Assembly: GCA_023958095.1 (NCBI GenBank)
Contig: JAMLGJ010000002.1
Coordinates: 1-64,000, forward strand
DNA: 64,000 nucleotides
Direction: 5' to 3'
Source: Microthrixaceae bacterium
GTDB lineage: Bacteria; Actinomycetota; Acidimicrobiia; Acidimicrobiales; Microtrichaceae
Made by a program: the position numbers and the translations under genes. Shown in pieces: positions 1-7,630 of this stretch (its first letter is position 1; each line of letters starts with the position of its first letter). A model generated the notes under the pieces. It was not told the DNA's origin. It made no database searches and was given only the letters and a program-made list of their open reading frames with translations.

Positions 1-558
1 CCGGGAGCCGGTGGTGCCGCAGGTAGCGCGGGTGGCGTCGGCGGCCTCGGCACCGACGGTGCCGGCGGCGGCGGTGGTGGCGGCGGCGGTGGTGCCGACT
101 GTGGCACCGATGATGCCGGCGCCGGTGGTGGTGGCGGCGGTGCGGGTGGTGCCCGTGCCGCATCGGGTGGCCAGGGCGGCCAGCCCGGAGCCGATTCCAT
201 CGGGCTGCGTCTCGTCAACGCCGATCCCACCCTGACCGGCATCCAGATCACCCTGGGCACCGGCGGTACCGGTGGCAGCGGTGGTGCCGGAGCTCCGGGA
301 CAGCCCGGTGGTGCCGGTGGTGCCGGTGGTGCACCGTTCGAACGCGGTGGTGCCGGTGGAGCCGGCGGCGCCGGTGGAACCGGTGGCGCCTCGGGTGCCG
401 GCGGTGGCGGCGGTGGCGGTGCTGCGGTGGGCATGTCCCGCGACGCCGCGAGCTCGCCGGTTGGTACCCCGACCTTCAGCGGTGGCACCGGTGGTGCCGG
501 TGGCACGGGTGGCAACACGGGTGCGGCCGGCCTGGTCGTGAACATGCTCGTCGACTGA
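1..558 (+). CDS. glycine-rich repetitive protein, C-terminal part
   Basis: Reading frame 1 is open from the first base to a TGA at 556-558, giving the last 185 residues of a protein that begins outside the window. It is dominated by Gly-Gly-Ala and Gly-Gly-Thr triplets with Gly runs of up to nine, interrupted by a non-repetitive patch (ADSIGLRLVNADPTLTGIQI, about residues 67-86), and it ends in a hydrophobic LVVNMLVD tail. The look recalls mycobacterial PGRS-type and other glycine-rich surface proteins, but no PE domain or signal peptide can be seen because the N-terminus is missing. No function can be assigned. The + strand frame 2 ORFs in the same stretch are shadows. Confidence 0.75.
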   Translation, partial: PGAGGAAGSAGGVGGLGTDGAGGGGGGGGGGADCGTDDAGAGGGGGGAGGARAASGGQGGQPGADSIGLRLVNADPTLTGIQITLGTGGTGGSGGAGAPGQPGGAGGAGGAPFERGGAGGAGGAGGTGGASGAGGGGGGGAAVGMSRDAASSPVGTPTFSGGTGGAGGTGGNTGAAGLVVNMLVD

Positions 559-606
559 GGGCCGTCGACCGGCAGCTGCGTCGGAGGAGAGGGCGTCGAC
601 CGAGCA

Positions 607-620
607 GCGGGTCGACCCGC
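607..620. terminator. palindrome between convergent genes
   Basis: A perfect 14-base palindrome (GCGGGTCGACCCGC) lies between the convergent glycine-rich gene and the membrane protein gene. It could form a hairpin in either transcript. There is no T-run, so its role as a terminator is an inference. Confidence 0.35.
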
Positions 621-656
621 GAAAGGACTCGGGGGCTGCGTCCGGTCAGGTGACCT

Positions 657-2000
657 TCACCAGGCCGGGCGCAGCTTCCACTGCAACAGGATCGTGAAAC
701 CCATCGTCACCGCTGCCCAGATGCGGCGGGTGCGCACGGTGCGCAGCGACGCGGTCGCGACCAGGACCCAGGGCACCGCCGGCAGCCAGATGCGCTCGAC
801 CTCGCCCTTCGACATCGCCGACAGGTCGGCCAGCGCCACCCCTGCCAGGGCGGAACCTGCCAGGACCCACAGGCGGCGCCGTCTCAGCGTCGCCAACCCG
901 GCCACGGCGGCGGGACCCACCGCCACTGCGAAGGCGGCGAGGTTCGACAGGGCGAAGTACCACTGTGGTCGTTCGCTGGCCACGCCGTCGTAGTACTGGA
1001 AGCGCACCGCCCGGTAGCCCTCCACCCAGTCGAAGCCCATCGCCACGAGCGCGATCGGGGCCACCAGCAGGCCACCGGCGGCGATCGCCACGGTTCCGTA
1101 GCGGCGCCTGAGCAGCAACCAGACGGTCAGCGCCCCCACCGGCGCCAGCAGGACCATGGATCCGTAGCTGAGCGTGAGCGCCACCCCGGTGGCGAGCCCC
1201 GCTGCTGCGGCGGCGGCACCAGCAGCTCTGCCCCGATGCTCGAGTGCGAACGCGGCGGCACACACGGCCCAGGCGACCACGGCCATCACCAGGGCATCGG
1301 CCGAGGTGCCGATCCACACGACCGCCGGGGCAAGGCCCGCGAACACCGCTACGCGGCGGGCCGCCGCCTCGCCCGCGATCCAACGGACCGCGAGCAGGCT
1401 TGCCGGGGCTGCGGTGGCGGCGAGCACGAGCAGGGCCACCGCGAAGCTGGTGTCGGTGGGGAAGGCACGGTCGAGTCCCCAGAACGCCAGCACCGCTCCC
1501 GGCGGGTGCCCGCGCACGTGGGTCGGGTACTCCGACAGCCTCGCCAGGAAGGACGACACGAACTCCACCGGCGAGTCGAGCTCGCGCGCGAACCGGAGGT
1601 ACTCGTGGTGTCGGTCGAGCAGCGGTCGCGCCAGGTTCGGTGGGTCGCTGGTGGCCGCGAGGCTCACCGTCCAGAGGAACGACCAGGCCCACGAACCGAC
1701 CAGGAGCCACCGGAACCGCAGTCGCGGAGCCATCTCTGCCCACCAGGTGGGCACGAGAACCGCCACGCCGGCGGCCACGAGCAGGGCGGGCACCCACAGG
1801 TGAGGCCACTGGATCGTCAGGAAACCCACCCTCCATGAGCCCTTGAAGGGAGGTGCGCCGAGGTACAGCGGTGTCCCCGAGTGCTCGAGGGAGCGGCCCC
1901 AGAGCCCCACACCGGCCACGTACAGCGAGGTGCCCAGCACCGCCGCGAGGCGCTGGTCCGCGGCCCGGCGCGACGACGGAAGTGTTGTCGCACCGGTCAT
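657..2000 (-). CDS. polytopic membrane protein, GT-C-like glycosyltransferase
   Basis: A 447-residue protein with about ten hydrophobic segments. The first extracytoplasmic loop region carries charged and aromatic residues, and an HVRGHPPGA motif near residue 158 follows a DRHHEYLRFARE stretch. This topology (many helices, acidic/aromatic loops, a short conserved loop motif) is typical of polyprenyl-phosphate-sugar dependent GT-C glycosyltransferases, though the assignment rests on topology alone. The start ATG (1998-2000) overlaps the stop of the upstream epimerase gene by four bases, so the two are almost certainly co-translated and the protein probably uses or transfers the sugar the epimerase makes. 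Substrate unknown. Confidence 0.7.
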   Translation of the reverse strand: MTGATTLPSSRRAADQRLAAVLGTSLYVAGVGLWGRSLEHSGTPLYLGAPPFKGSWRVGFLTIQWPHLWVPALLVAAGVAVLVPTWWAEMAPRLRFRWLLVGSWAWSFLWTVSLAATSDPPNLARPLLDRHHEYLRFARELDSPVEFVSSFLARLSEYPTHVRGHPPGAVLAFWGLDRAFPTDTSFAVALLVLAATAAPASLLAVRWIAGEAAARRVAVFAGLAPAVVWIGTSADALVMAVVAWAVCAAAFALEHRGRAAGAAAAAAGLATGVALTLSYGSMVLLAPVGALTVWLLLRRRYGTVAIAAGGLLVAPIALVAMGFDWVEGYRAVRFQYYDGVASERPQWYFALSNLAAFAVAVGPAAVAGLATLRRRRLWVLAGSALAGVALADLSAMSKGEVERIWLPAVPWVLVATASLRTVRTRRIWAAVTMGFTILLQWKLRPAW

Positions 2001-3073
2001 GGTCGGTGCTTCGGTGGTTCCCTGAGTTCGGCACCCGCGAACGTCGCCAGCCCATCGGAGGGGTGGACATCCGCAGTGAAGCCGATCGTCGCGCGAGCCG
2101 CGGTCGGGTCGGCGGTGATGTGACGGACATCGCCGAGGCGGTAGCCACCGACGACCTGTGGTTCGATGACCTCGCCGGTGAGATCGGCGTGCGCTCCCGC
2201 CAGCGTCCGGGCGGCTTCGAGCAGGGTGCAGGGGTGGCCCGAGGCGATGTTGAGTGGTCCGTCGTGGACGGGGTCGGCCTCCAGGGCGATCAGGTTCGCA
2301 CGGGCGACGTCGTGCACGTGGACGAAGTCGCGTCGCTGGGCCCCGTCCTCGAACACCTGCGGAGCGCTACCGCGCGCGAGCGCGCTGGCGAAGATCGACA
2401 TCACCCCCGCGTAGGGGGTGTCGCGGGGCATCCGGGGTCCGTAGACGTTGTGGTACCGCAGCATGGTCGCAGCACCACCGGTCTCGCGGGCCCATGCCGA
2501 AGCTAGGTGTTCCTGATGGAGCTTGGTCGCCGCGTACACGTTGCGCGGGTCAACCGGGGCGTCCTCGGTGACGGTGCCCGGGTCGAGCAGGCCGCCACAG
2601 AGCGGACAGCGCGGATCGAAGATGCCGGCCCCGAGGTCGGCGGGGTCCCTGGGACCGGGCCGTACGGTGCCGTGCCGGGCGCAGCTGTAGGCACCCTCGC
2701 CGTAGACGACCATCGAGGACGCCAGCACCAGGCGTCCCCCGAAGCCCGACCGGTGCATCGCCGCGAGCATGGTCGCGGTGCCGAGGTCGTTGTTGGAGAC
2801 GTACTCGGGTGCATCCGAGAGGTCGACGCCCAGTCCCACCTTCGCCGCCTGGTGACACACCGCGTCCACCTCCGGAAGCAGGCCCATCCACAGGTCGTGG
2901 TCGCGCACGTCGCGGAACTCCCAGCGCACCCCGGGATCCAGGTCGCCGGGTGGACCGTCGTGAGCAGAGGGATCGAGTGAGTCGACCCCGACCACGTCGT
3001 GTCCGCCTGCGAGCAGCTGCTCGCAGATGTGCGACCCGATGAAGCCCGCCGCCCCGGTCACGAGCACCCTCAC
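1997..3073 (-). CDS. NAD-dependent nucleotide-sugar epimerase/dehydratase (extended SDR)
   Basis: 358 residues. The N-terminal Rossmann motif GAAGFIGS (8-14) binds NAD, and the catalytic Tyr180-x3-Lys184 pair is in NVYAATK, with Ser near 120. Between them an insertion carries Cys131 and a CPLC pair (156-159) in FDPRCPLCGG, a feature seen in a subgroup that includes dTDP-L-rhamnose 4-epimerase-like proteins; it may bind a metal. The likely reaction is epimerisation or dehydration of a UDP- or dTDP-hexose; the exact substrate cannot be read from sequence. It starts at GTG (3071-3073) with GGAG seven bases upstream, and its stop overlaps the GT-C-like gene. It is divergent from the GT2 gene, suggesting one glycosylation locus. 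Confidence 0.85.
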   Translation of the reverse strand: MRVLVTGAAGFIGSHICEQLLAGGHDVVGVDSLDPSAHDGPPGDLDPGVRWEFRDVRDHDLWMGLLPEVDAVCHQAAKVGLGVDLSDAPEYVSNNDLGTATMLAAMHRSGFGGRLVLASSMVVYGEGAYSCARHGTVRPGPRDPADLGAGIFDPRCPLCGGLLDPGTVTEDAPVDPRNVYAATKLHQEHLASAWARETGGAATMLRYHNVYGPRMPRDTPYAGVMSIFASALARGSAPQVFEDGAQRRDFVHVHDVARANLIALEADPVHDGPLNIASGHPCTLLEAARTLAGAHADLTGEVIEPQVVGGYRLGDVRHITADPTAARATIGFTADVHPSDGLATFAGAELREPPKHRP

Positions 3074-3102
3074 GCAGGCGCTCCGACGTCCCGGGTGGGA
3101 GT

Positions 3103-3906
3103 ATGGGGGCCTTGATCGACGTGGTGCTGCCGGCGCTCGACGAAGCCGATGCCCTGCCCGGGATCCTCGATGCGATGCCCGAGGGTTACCGGCCGGTGGT
3201 GGTGGACAACGGTTCGCGCGACGCGACCGCGCTCGTCGCGGCAGAACTGGGTGCGGTGGTGGTGCACGAACCCAGCCGAGGTTTCGGAGCTGCTTGCTAC
3301 GCAGGACTGCTCGCGTCCGAGGCCGAGGTGGTGTGCTTCATGGATGCGGACGGCAGCTTCGATCCCCGTCAGCTCCCGATGGTTGCGGAGCCGGTGCGTC
3401 GTGGCTCCGCGGACCTGGTGCTCGGCGCCCGGAGGGCCGAACCCGGTTCGTGGCCCTGGCACCTCCGTGTGGCCAACCGGGTGGTCGTCGCGCAGCTGCG
3501 CAGGGTGAGCGGAGTGCACCTGGGTGACCTCGGCCCGATGCGGGCCGCGCGGCGCCGCGATCTGCTCGACCTGGACCTTGCCGACCGGCGCTCGGGATGG
3601 CCCCTCGAGATGGTCCTCGCTGCAGCGGCAGCCGGGTGGCGGATCAACGAGGTGGAGGTCGACCACCACCCCCGCATCGGCGCCTCCAAGGTCACCGGAA
3701 CCCTTCGGGGCGCCCTGCGGGCGGTGTCGGACATGTCCCGACAGCTCCGTGCCCATGGGCCCTCCGCGAGCGGGAGTGACCGTGCCCATGGGTCCTCCGC
3801 GAGCGGGAGTGACCGTGCCCATGGGTCCTCCGCGAGCGGGAGTGACCGTGCTCACGGGTCCTCCGCGAGCGGGAGTGACACGGTGAAGCAGCACCCACCC
3901 GGGTGA
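3103..3906 (+). CDS. family 2 glycosyltransferase with repeated C-terminal tail
   Basis: 267 residues, a compact GT-A fold glycosyltransferase. VVDNGSRD (33-40) is the nucleotide-binding motif and DADG (81-84) the metal-binding acidic motif; no transmembrane anchor is present, so it resembles the soluble catalytic domain of polyprenyl-phosphate mannosyl/glucosyl transferases. The likely role is charging a lipid carrier with a sugar for the nearby GT-C-like membrane protein (inference). The fold ends near residue 215. Residues 216-259 are four 11-residue repeats of the type RAHGSSASGSD, encoded by a 33-bp tandem repeat that overlaps the end of the convergent histidine kinase gene. Start ATG with GGGTGGGA upstream. 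Confidence 0.85.
   Translation: MGALIDVVLPALDEADALPGILDAMPEGYRPVVVDNGSRDATALVAAELGAVVVHEPSRGFGAACYAGLLASEAEVVCFMDADGSFDPRQLPMVAEPVRRGSADLVLGARRAEPGSWPWHLRVANRVVVAQLRRVSGVHLGDLGPMRAARRRDLLDLDLADRRSGWPLEMVLAAAAAGWRINEVEVDHHPRIGASKVTGTLRGALRAVSDMSRQLRAHGPSASGSDRAHGSSASGSDRAHGSSASGSDRAHGSSASGSDTVKQHPPG
3748..3879. repeat. four tandem 33-bp repeats shared by two convergent genes
   Basis: Units at 3748-3780, 3781-3813, 3814-3846 and 3847-3879. The first three differ by one base (ggccc or ggtcc). The fourth carries ctcacggg instead of cccatggg, and this change creates the TGA stop of the histidine kinase on the - strand. Read on the - strand, each unit encodes SLPLAEDP/GP followed by WAR; SLPLAEDP is the kinase's own C-terminus. 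On the + strand the units encode the tail of the glycosyltransferase. Confidence 0.95.
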
Positions 3907-5078
3907 TTCGCCACTCCGATGGTGCCCTCCTGCGCGCTGACCAGCTCGCGCGCGACCGCCAGTCCGAGTCCGCCGCCACCGTCTCTTCCGCGGGCGTTGT
4001 CGCCCCGGTAGGCCACCTCGAAGACCCGCTCCAGGTCCGCAGGTGGGATGCCACCGCACTCGTCGGTCACCGACAACTCGACCTGTCCCCGGGTGGCCGT
4101 GGCGGCGACGGCCACGACGCCGCCGGCAGGGGTGTGACGGATCGCGTTGTCGAGGAGGTTCCGCAGCACGCGGACGGTCTCGGAGTCCGAGACGTACAGC
4201 GGGGGAACCGCGTTGAGCACAACTGGATCGGGGAGCCGCACCTCGACCCCCTGGGCGGCCGCACCTTCCGCCGCACCCCTTGCGCAGCGGTCCAACAGGT
4301 CTCCCAACTCGACGCGTCGTGGGTCGAGCTCGAGGATTCCCGAGGTGACCCTGGAGAGCTCGAACAGGTCATCGACCAGCGCCGCGAGCCGGTCCGCCTC
4401 GGCCGCGATCGATCGGAGGTAGCGCCGGGTGTCCGCGGGGCTCTGAACCACCCCGTCGTCCATCGCCTCCGCCATCGCACGGATCGACGCGAGTGGGCTT
4501 CGCAGGTCGTGGGACACCCATGCGACGAGTTCGCGCCGCGAGCGTTCGAGGGCCAACTCCCTCTGGTGGGCGTCGCGGAGGCGTCGTGACACCTCGGCCA
4601 GGTCGGCTCCGAGTCGGTCGAGTTCGCTGATCCGACTGCGGGGTGGGGACACGGACTCACCCGTTGCCAGGTCCTGGGATGCCTCGGCGAGGGTGCGCAC
4701 GTCACGGTCCACCTTGGTCGCCAGGCTCCATGCCACGGCGAGCCCCCCTGCGGCGGCGGTGGCGAGGATGGTGCTGAGTGCCCAGAGGTCGTGCGAGGAG
4801 ATGAACATCGCACGCGCCGCCACCGCGACCCCGGTCGCCGTGGCGGCCATGGAGGCGACCGCGACGACCGCGGCGTGGATGGCGAAGGGCTGGCGCGGCC
4901 GCACCCGGCTCACCACGGCCATCGAGGCCGCCACCGCGGCGGTGCCGGCCGAAGCGGTCCCCACGAGCACCAACGTGTCCGATGCAGGGATGCCCCCGGC
5001 GCGGGCGAGCAGGACCGCGACGGCGAGTCCAGCCGCGACGATCCCGAGTGCCACCGCCACCCGGTTGCGCGTGCTCAA
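3852..5078 (-). CDS. membrane sensor histidine kinase
   Basis: About 408 residues from a TTG start (5076-5078) that overlaps the response regulator stop as TTGA. The N-terminal 110 residues hold hydrophobic segments (about four helices) with little extracytoplasmic sequence, then a HAMP-like linker, the H-box WVSHDLRSPLASIR with His190, an N-box LLDNAIRHTP (Asn311), a G1 region DECGGIP in which Cys replaces the usual first Gly, and G2 GGGGLGLAVARELV. It should autophosphorylate and hand phosphate to the adjacent regulator. Its signal is unknown. The last residues SLPLAEDP and the stop lie in the 33-bp repeat and overlap the convergent GT2 gene by 55 bases. A GTG at 5058-5060 is an alternative start. 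Confidence 0.88.
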   Translation of the reverse strand: MSTRNRVAVALGIVAAGLAVAVLLARAGGIPASDTLVLVGTASAGTAAVAASMAVVSRVRPRQPFAIHAAVVAVASMAATATGVAVAARAMFISSHDLWALSTILATAAAGGLAVAWSLATKVDRDVRTLAEASQDLATGESVSPPRSRISELDRLGADLAEVSRRLRDAHQRELALERSRRELVAWVSHDLRSPLASIRAMAEAMDDGVVQSPADTRRYLRSIAAEADRLAALVDDLFELSRVTSGILELDPRRVELGDLLDRCARGAAEGAAAQGVEVRLPDPVVLNAVPPLYVSDSETVRVLRNLLDNAIRHTPAGGVVAVAATATRGQVELSVTDECGGIPPADLERVFEVAYRGDNARGRDGGGGLGLAVARELVSAQEGTIGVANHPGGCCFTVSLPLAEDP

Positions 5079-5830
5079 GGTTCGAACCGGTAGCCGCCGG
5101 CCACGGTGACGAGGTGCTCCGGACTGGACGCGTCGCGTTCGACCTTCGTGCGCAGCCGCCTCACGTGCACGGTCACGGTCGCGGTGTCGCCGTAGGTCCA
5201 TCCCCACACCGCCGCCATGAGCTCGGTGCGCGAGAACGCCACGTTTGGGTGGCGCATGAGATGTGCGAGCAGGTCGAACTCCTTGGCGGTGAGGTGCACC
5301 GGTGTCCCGTTGACGGTGACCTCGCGCGAGGCAAGGCTCAGGACGATCCCACCTGCGGTCAGCTCGGCGGACTCCGGACCCAGCAGCGCTGCGGAGTCGT
5401 TGCAGCGCCTCAGCACGGCGCCTATGCGGGCGACCAGCTCGCGGGGTGAGAAGGGCTTGGTCACGTAGTCGTCCGCTCCCAGTTGCAGTCCCAGGACCCG
5501 GTCGTCCTCGCTGGCCCGCGCGGTCAGCATCACCACGGGCACCGGTGTGCTGTTGCGCAGGCGCCGGCACACCTCGTAGCCGTCGATCCCCGGGAGCATG
5601 ATGTCCACCACCACGAGGTCCGGGCCGCACCGCAGGGCGGTCTCCAGGCCCGACTCGCCATCGGCCACCCGCACCACCTCGTAGCCGTCGCGTTCGAGGT
5701 ACAACTCGACCACCTCCGCGAGTGTCGGGTCGTCCTCGATCAACAGGATCAGCTGGCTGGCCGGCGCGGCTCGCACGGCTCCGTTCCGGCCGGATGCCGG
5801 TGACTCGCTCGGCGCAGGCGGTCGGGCCAT
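5075..5830 (-). CDS. OmpR/PhoB-family response regulator
   Basis: 251 residues. The receiver domain has the acidic pocket Glu32-Asp33-Asp34, phospho-acceptor Asp76 in VVVDIMLPG, Thr103 and Lys125 (TKPFSP). The C-terminal winged-helix domain ends with the family hallmark HVRRLRTKVE...VAGGYRFEP. A low-complexity Pro/Ser/Ala N-terminal tail of about 25 residues precedes the receiver. The start ATG (5828-5830) has no Shine-Dalgarno but TACTCT ends six bases before it, suggesting a leaderless mRNA. It is divergent from the molybdopterin oxidoreductase gene, which starts 113 bases away and is the obvious candidate target together with the downstream operon. Confidence 0.93.
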   Translation of the reverse strand: MARPPAPSESPASGRNGAVRAAPASQLILLIEDDPTLAEVVELYLERDGYEVVRVADGESGLETALRCGPDLVVVDIMLPGIDGYEVCRRLRNSTPVPVVMLTARASEDDRVLGLQLGADDYVTKPFSPRELVARIGAVLRRCNDSAALLGPESAELTAGGIVLSLASREVTVNGTPVHLTAKEFDLLAHLMRHPNVAFSRTELMAAVWGWTYGDTATVTVHVRRLRTKVERDASSPEHLVTVAGGYRFEP

Positions 5831-5836
5831 CCGCCA

Positions 5837-5842
5837 AGAGTA
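5837..5842 (-). promoter_or_regulatory. -10 element TACTCT, six bases before the response regulator start
   Basis: TACTCT-N6-ATG on the - strand; consistent with leaderless transcription of the two-component operon. Confidence 0.5.
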
Positions 5843-5929
5843 CGGGCAGCGAACCGCCACCGCTTCCCGACCTGTGGGGTTTAAGCGATTGGTAATGCGG
5901 ATCCACCGCACCAGCGGCCGGCGCGTGGG

Positions 5930-5935
5930 TACCCT
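5930..5935 (+). promoter_or_regulatory. -10 element TACCCT, seven bases before the oxidoreductase start
   Basis: TACCCT-N7-ATG with no Shine-Dalgarno; supports the start at 5943 over the in-frame ATG at 5874. Confidence 0.5.
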
Positions 5936-5942
5936 CGGCCCG

Positions 5943-7172
5943 ATGGAGAGCCCCGGCCCCGCTGGTGCGGGTGGCCCGCTCAGCAGGGCCAATGCGGCCC
6001 TGCAGCGTCGGCGGGTGGACGCTGCACGAAGCGGCGCGCACTCCGAGGACCTCGCGGCCCGGCTGGGTGTGGTGCTGGGGGCCGCCTTCACGGTCTGCTT
6101 CCTCACCGGCGTGCTCTCCCACCTGCACCAGCATCCGGTCACATGGTTTCCCATCCCGCCCGTGCCGGCCGGTGCGTACCGTGTCTCCCAGGGGATGCAC
6201 GTGGCCACCGGGCTCGCATCGATTCCCCTGCTGCTGGCGAAGCTGTACGTGGTGAGCCCCCACCTGCCGCGCTGGCCCCCGGTCGACGACGCACTCGACG
6301 CGTTCGCCCGGTTGACCCTGCTGCCGCTGGTGGGTGGGTCGGTGCTGTTGTTGTTCACCGGAGCGGCGAACATCGCCAGTTGGTACCCGTGGGACTTCTT
6401 CTTCCCGGTGGGGCACTGGTGGGCGGCGTGGTTGGTGATCGGGGCGATGCTCGTGCACGTGGGGCTCCAGCTGCCGGTCCTGCGCAGGGTGTTCGCGGCC
6501 GGAGCCGATCCGGCCGGCCCGGGCGAGGGGGTGGCGGAGCCGGACGGTGGGGCGGACCGTCGGCGGGTGTCACGACGCGGCGTGATCGCGTTCGCCGCCG
6601 GCTCGGCGGGGCTGCTGACGCTGTTCACCGCAGGCCAGACCTTCCCACCCCTGCGGAGGCTCACGGCCTTCGCCCCGCGACGCCCCGACATCGGTCCCCA
6701 GGGCTTTCCGGTGAACCGCACCGCGGTAGCCGCGGGAACGGAGTCGCTCGCGACCGACGGCGACTACCGCCTGGTCGTGGTGGGGCCCGGCGGCGACGAG
6801 AGCTCCCTGACACTCGGGCAGCTCCGTGAACTACCGCGCGTCGAGCGGGAGCTGCCGATCGCGTGCGTGGAGGGGTGGTCGGCCTCGGTGCACTGGGCCG
6901 GGGTGACCCTCAGCAGTGTGCTGGAGGAGGCGGGCATCCCGGTTGCCGACCGCCGGGACCGGGAGGTGCGTGTCTCCTCGGCACAGAAGCGCGGGCTCTA
7001 CGGCTCGTCCACGGTCGACCCGACGCTCGCGTCCCGCGACGACTGCCTGCTGGCGCTGGAGGCCAACGGGGAGGCGCTGCACCCCGACCACGGCGCCCCC
7101 CTGCGACTGATAGCGCCCAACCGGCCAGGTGTGCTGCAGACGAAGTGGGTCACATCCCTGGAGGTGCTGTGA
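5943..7172 (+). CDS. five-helix membrane molybdopterin oxidoreductase (sulfite-oxidase fold)
   Basis: 409 residues. Residues 40-185 form four transmembrane helices with histidines at 60, 62, 64, 86, 158 and 172 that could hold haem, resembling a cytochrome b-type anchor. A twin-arginine run (RRRVSRRG, 206-213) precedes a fifth hydrophobic helix (213-232), followed by an exported sulfite-oxidase-type Moco domain with the ligand Cys308 in PIACVEGWS. Actinobacterial proteins of this layout are known in which the first helices use Sec and the last uses Tat. The likely role is an extracytoplasmic redox reaction linked to the quinone pool; the substrate is unknown. The stop overlaps the next gene (GTGA), beginning a tightly coupled operon. 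Confidence 0.85.
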   Translation: MESPGPAGAGGPLSRANAALQRRRVDAARSGAHSEDLAARLGVVLGAAFTVCFLTGVLSHLHQHPVTWFPIPPVPAGAYRVSQGMHVATGLASIPLLLAKLYVVSPHLPRWPPVDDALDAFARLTLLPLVGGSVLLLFTGAANIASWYPWDFFFPVGHWWAAWLVIGAMLVHVGLQLPVLRRVFAAGADPAGPGEGVAEPDGGADRRRVSRRGVIAFAAGSAGLLTLFTAGQTFPPLRRLTAFAPRRPDIGPQGFPVNRTAVAAGTESLATDGDYRLVVVGPGGDESSLTLGQLRELPRVERELPIACVEGWSASVHWAGVTLSSVLEEAGIPVADRRDREVRVSSAQKRGLYGSSTVDPTLASRDDCLLALEANGEALHPDHGAPLRLIAPNRPGVLQTKWVTSLEVL

Positions 7173-7630
7173 GCGCGGCGCGGCCACCCTCTGCTGCGGG
7201 ACCGCCGCGCCCGGGTCCCCTCGCGTGGACCCTGATCGTGGCCGGCACCGCGACGATGCTGTGGGCGGTCATCGGTGTGTTCGTGGAGGCCGAACAGTCC
7301 AACCCGCGCAACTGGCTGGGCTGGGTCCTGGGGGCCGCGCTCGTGCACGACCTCGTGCTGTTGCCCTGCGTGCTCGCAGTGGGTGCGGCAATCGTGTTCG
7401 TACCGGGTCGGGCGAAGCGCGCCTGGCTGCGTTGGGGGCTCGCGGTGGCGTCGGTGATCACCCTGGCCACCTTCCCGGTGGCGATGCGCTGGGGGGCCTC
7501 CCCGACGGATCCCAGCGAGCTGCCCCTACCGGTGGCACGCAACCTGGCGGTCATGTGGGCCGTGGTGGTGCCCGGCGCGTTGATCGTCGGGGCGCTCGTC
7601 GATCGCCGTCGGGAGGGCACGCATCGATGA
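7169..7630 (+). CDS. small four-helix membrane protein
   Basis: 153 residues from a GTG start overlapping the oxidoreductase stop by four bases. Three to four hydrophobic segments are visible: WTLIVAGTATMLWAVIGVF, a middle pair around VLGAALVHDLVLLPCVLAV and WGLAVASVITLATFPV, and a C-terminal AVMWAVVVPGALIVGAL. No catalytic motif is apparent. Its fixed position between the Mo protein and the methyltransferase fusion, with overlaps on both sides, suggests it is a partner subunit or assembly factor of the membrane oxidoreductase (inference). I do not recognise the family with certainty. Confidence 0.75.
   Translation: MSAARPPSAAGPPRPGPLAWTLIVAGTATMLWAVIGVFVEAEQSNPRNWLGWVLGAALVHDLVLLPCVLAVGAAIVFVPGRAKRAWLRWGLAVASVITLATFPVAMRWGASPTDPSELPLPVARNLAVMWAVVVPGALIVGALVDRRREGTHR

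Noticed and set aside
3748-3879. Possible CRISPR-like array
   Set aside because: The 33-bp units are directly abutting with no spacers and keep both reading frames; this is a coding tandem repeat.
3852-6721. Very long - strand ORFs of 548 and 868 codons
   Set aside because: They run on from the response regulator and kinase frames into upstream non-conserved sequence opposite the oxidoreductase gene. Family starts at 5830 and 5078 explain the real genes.
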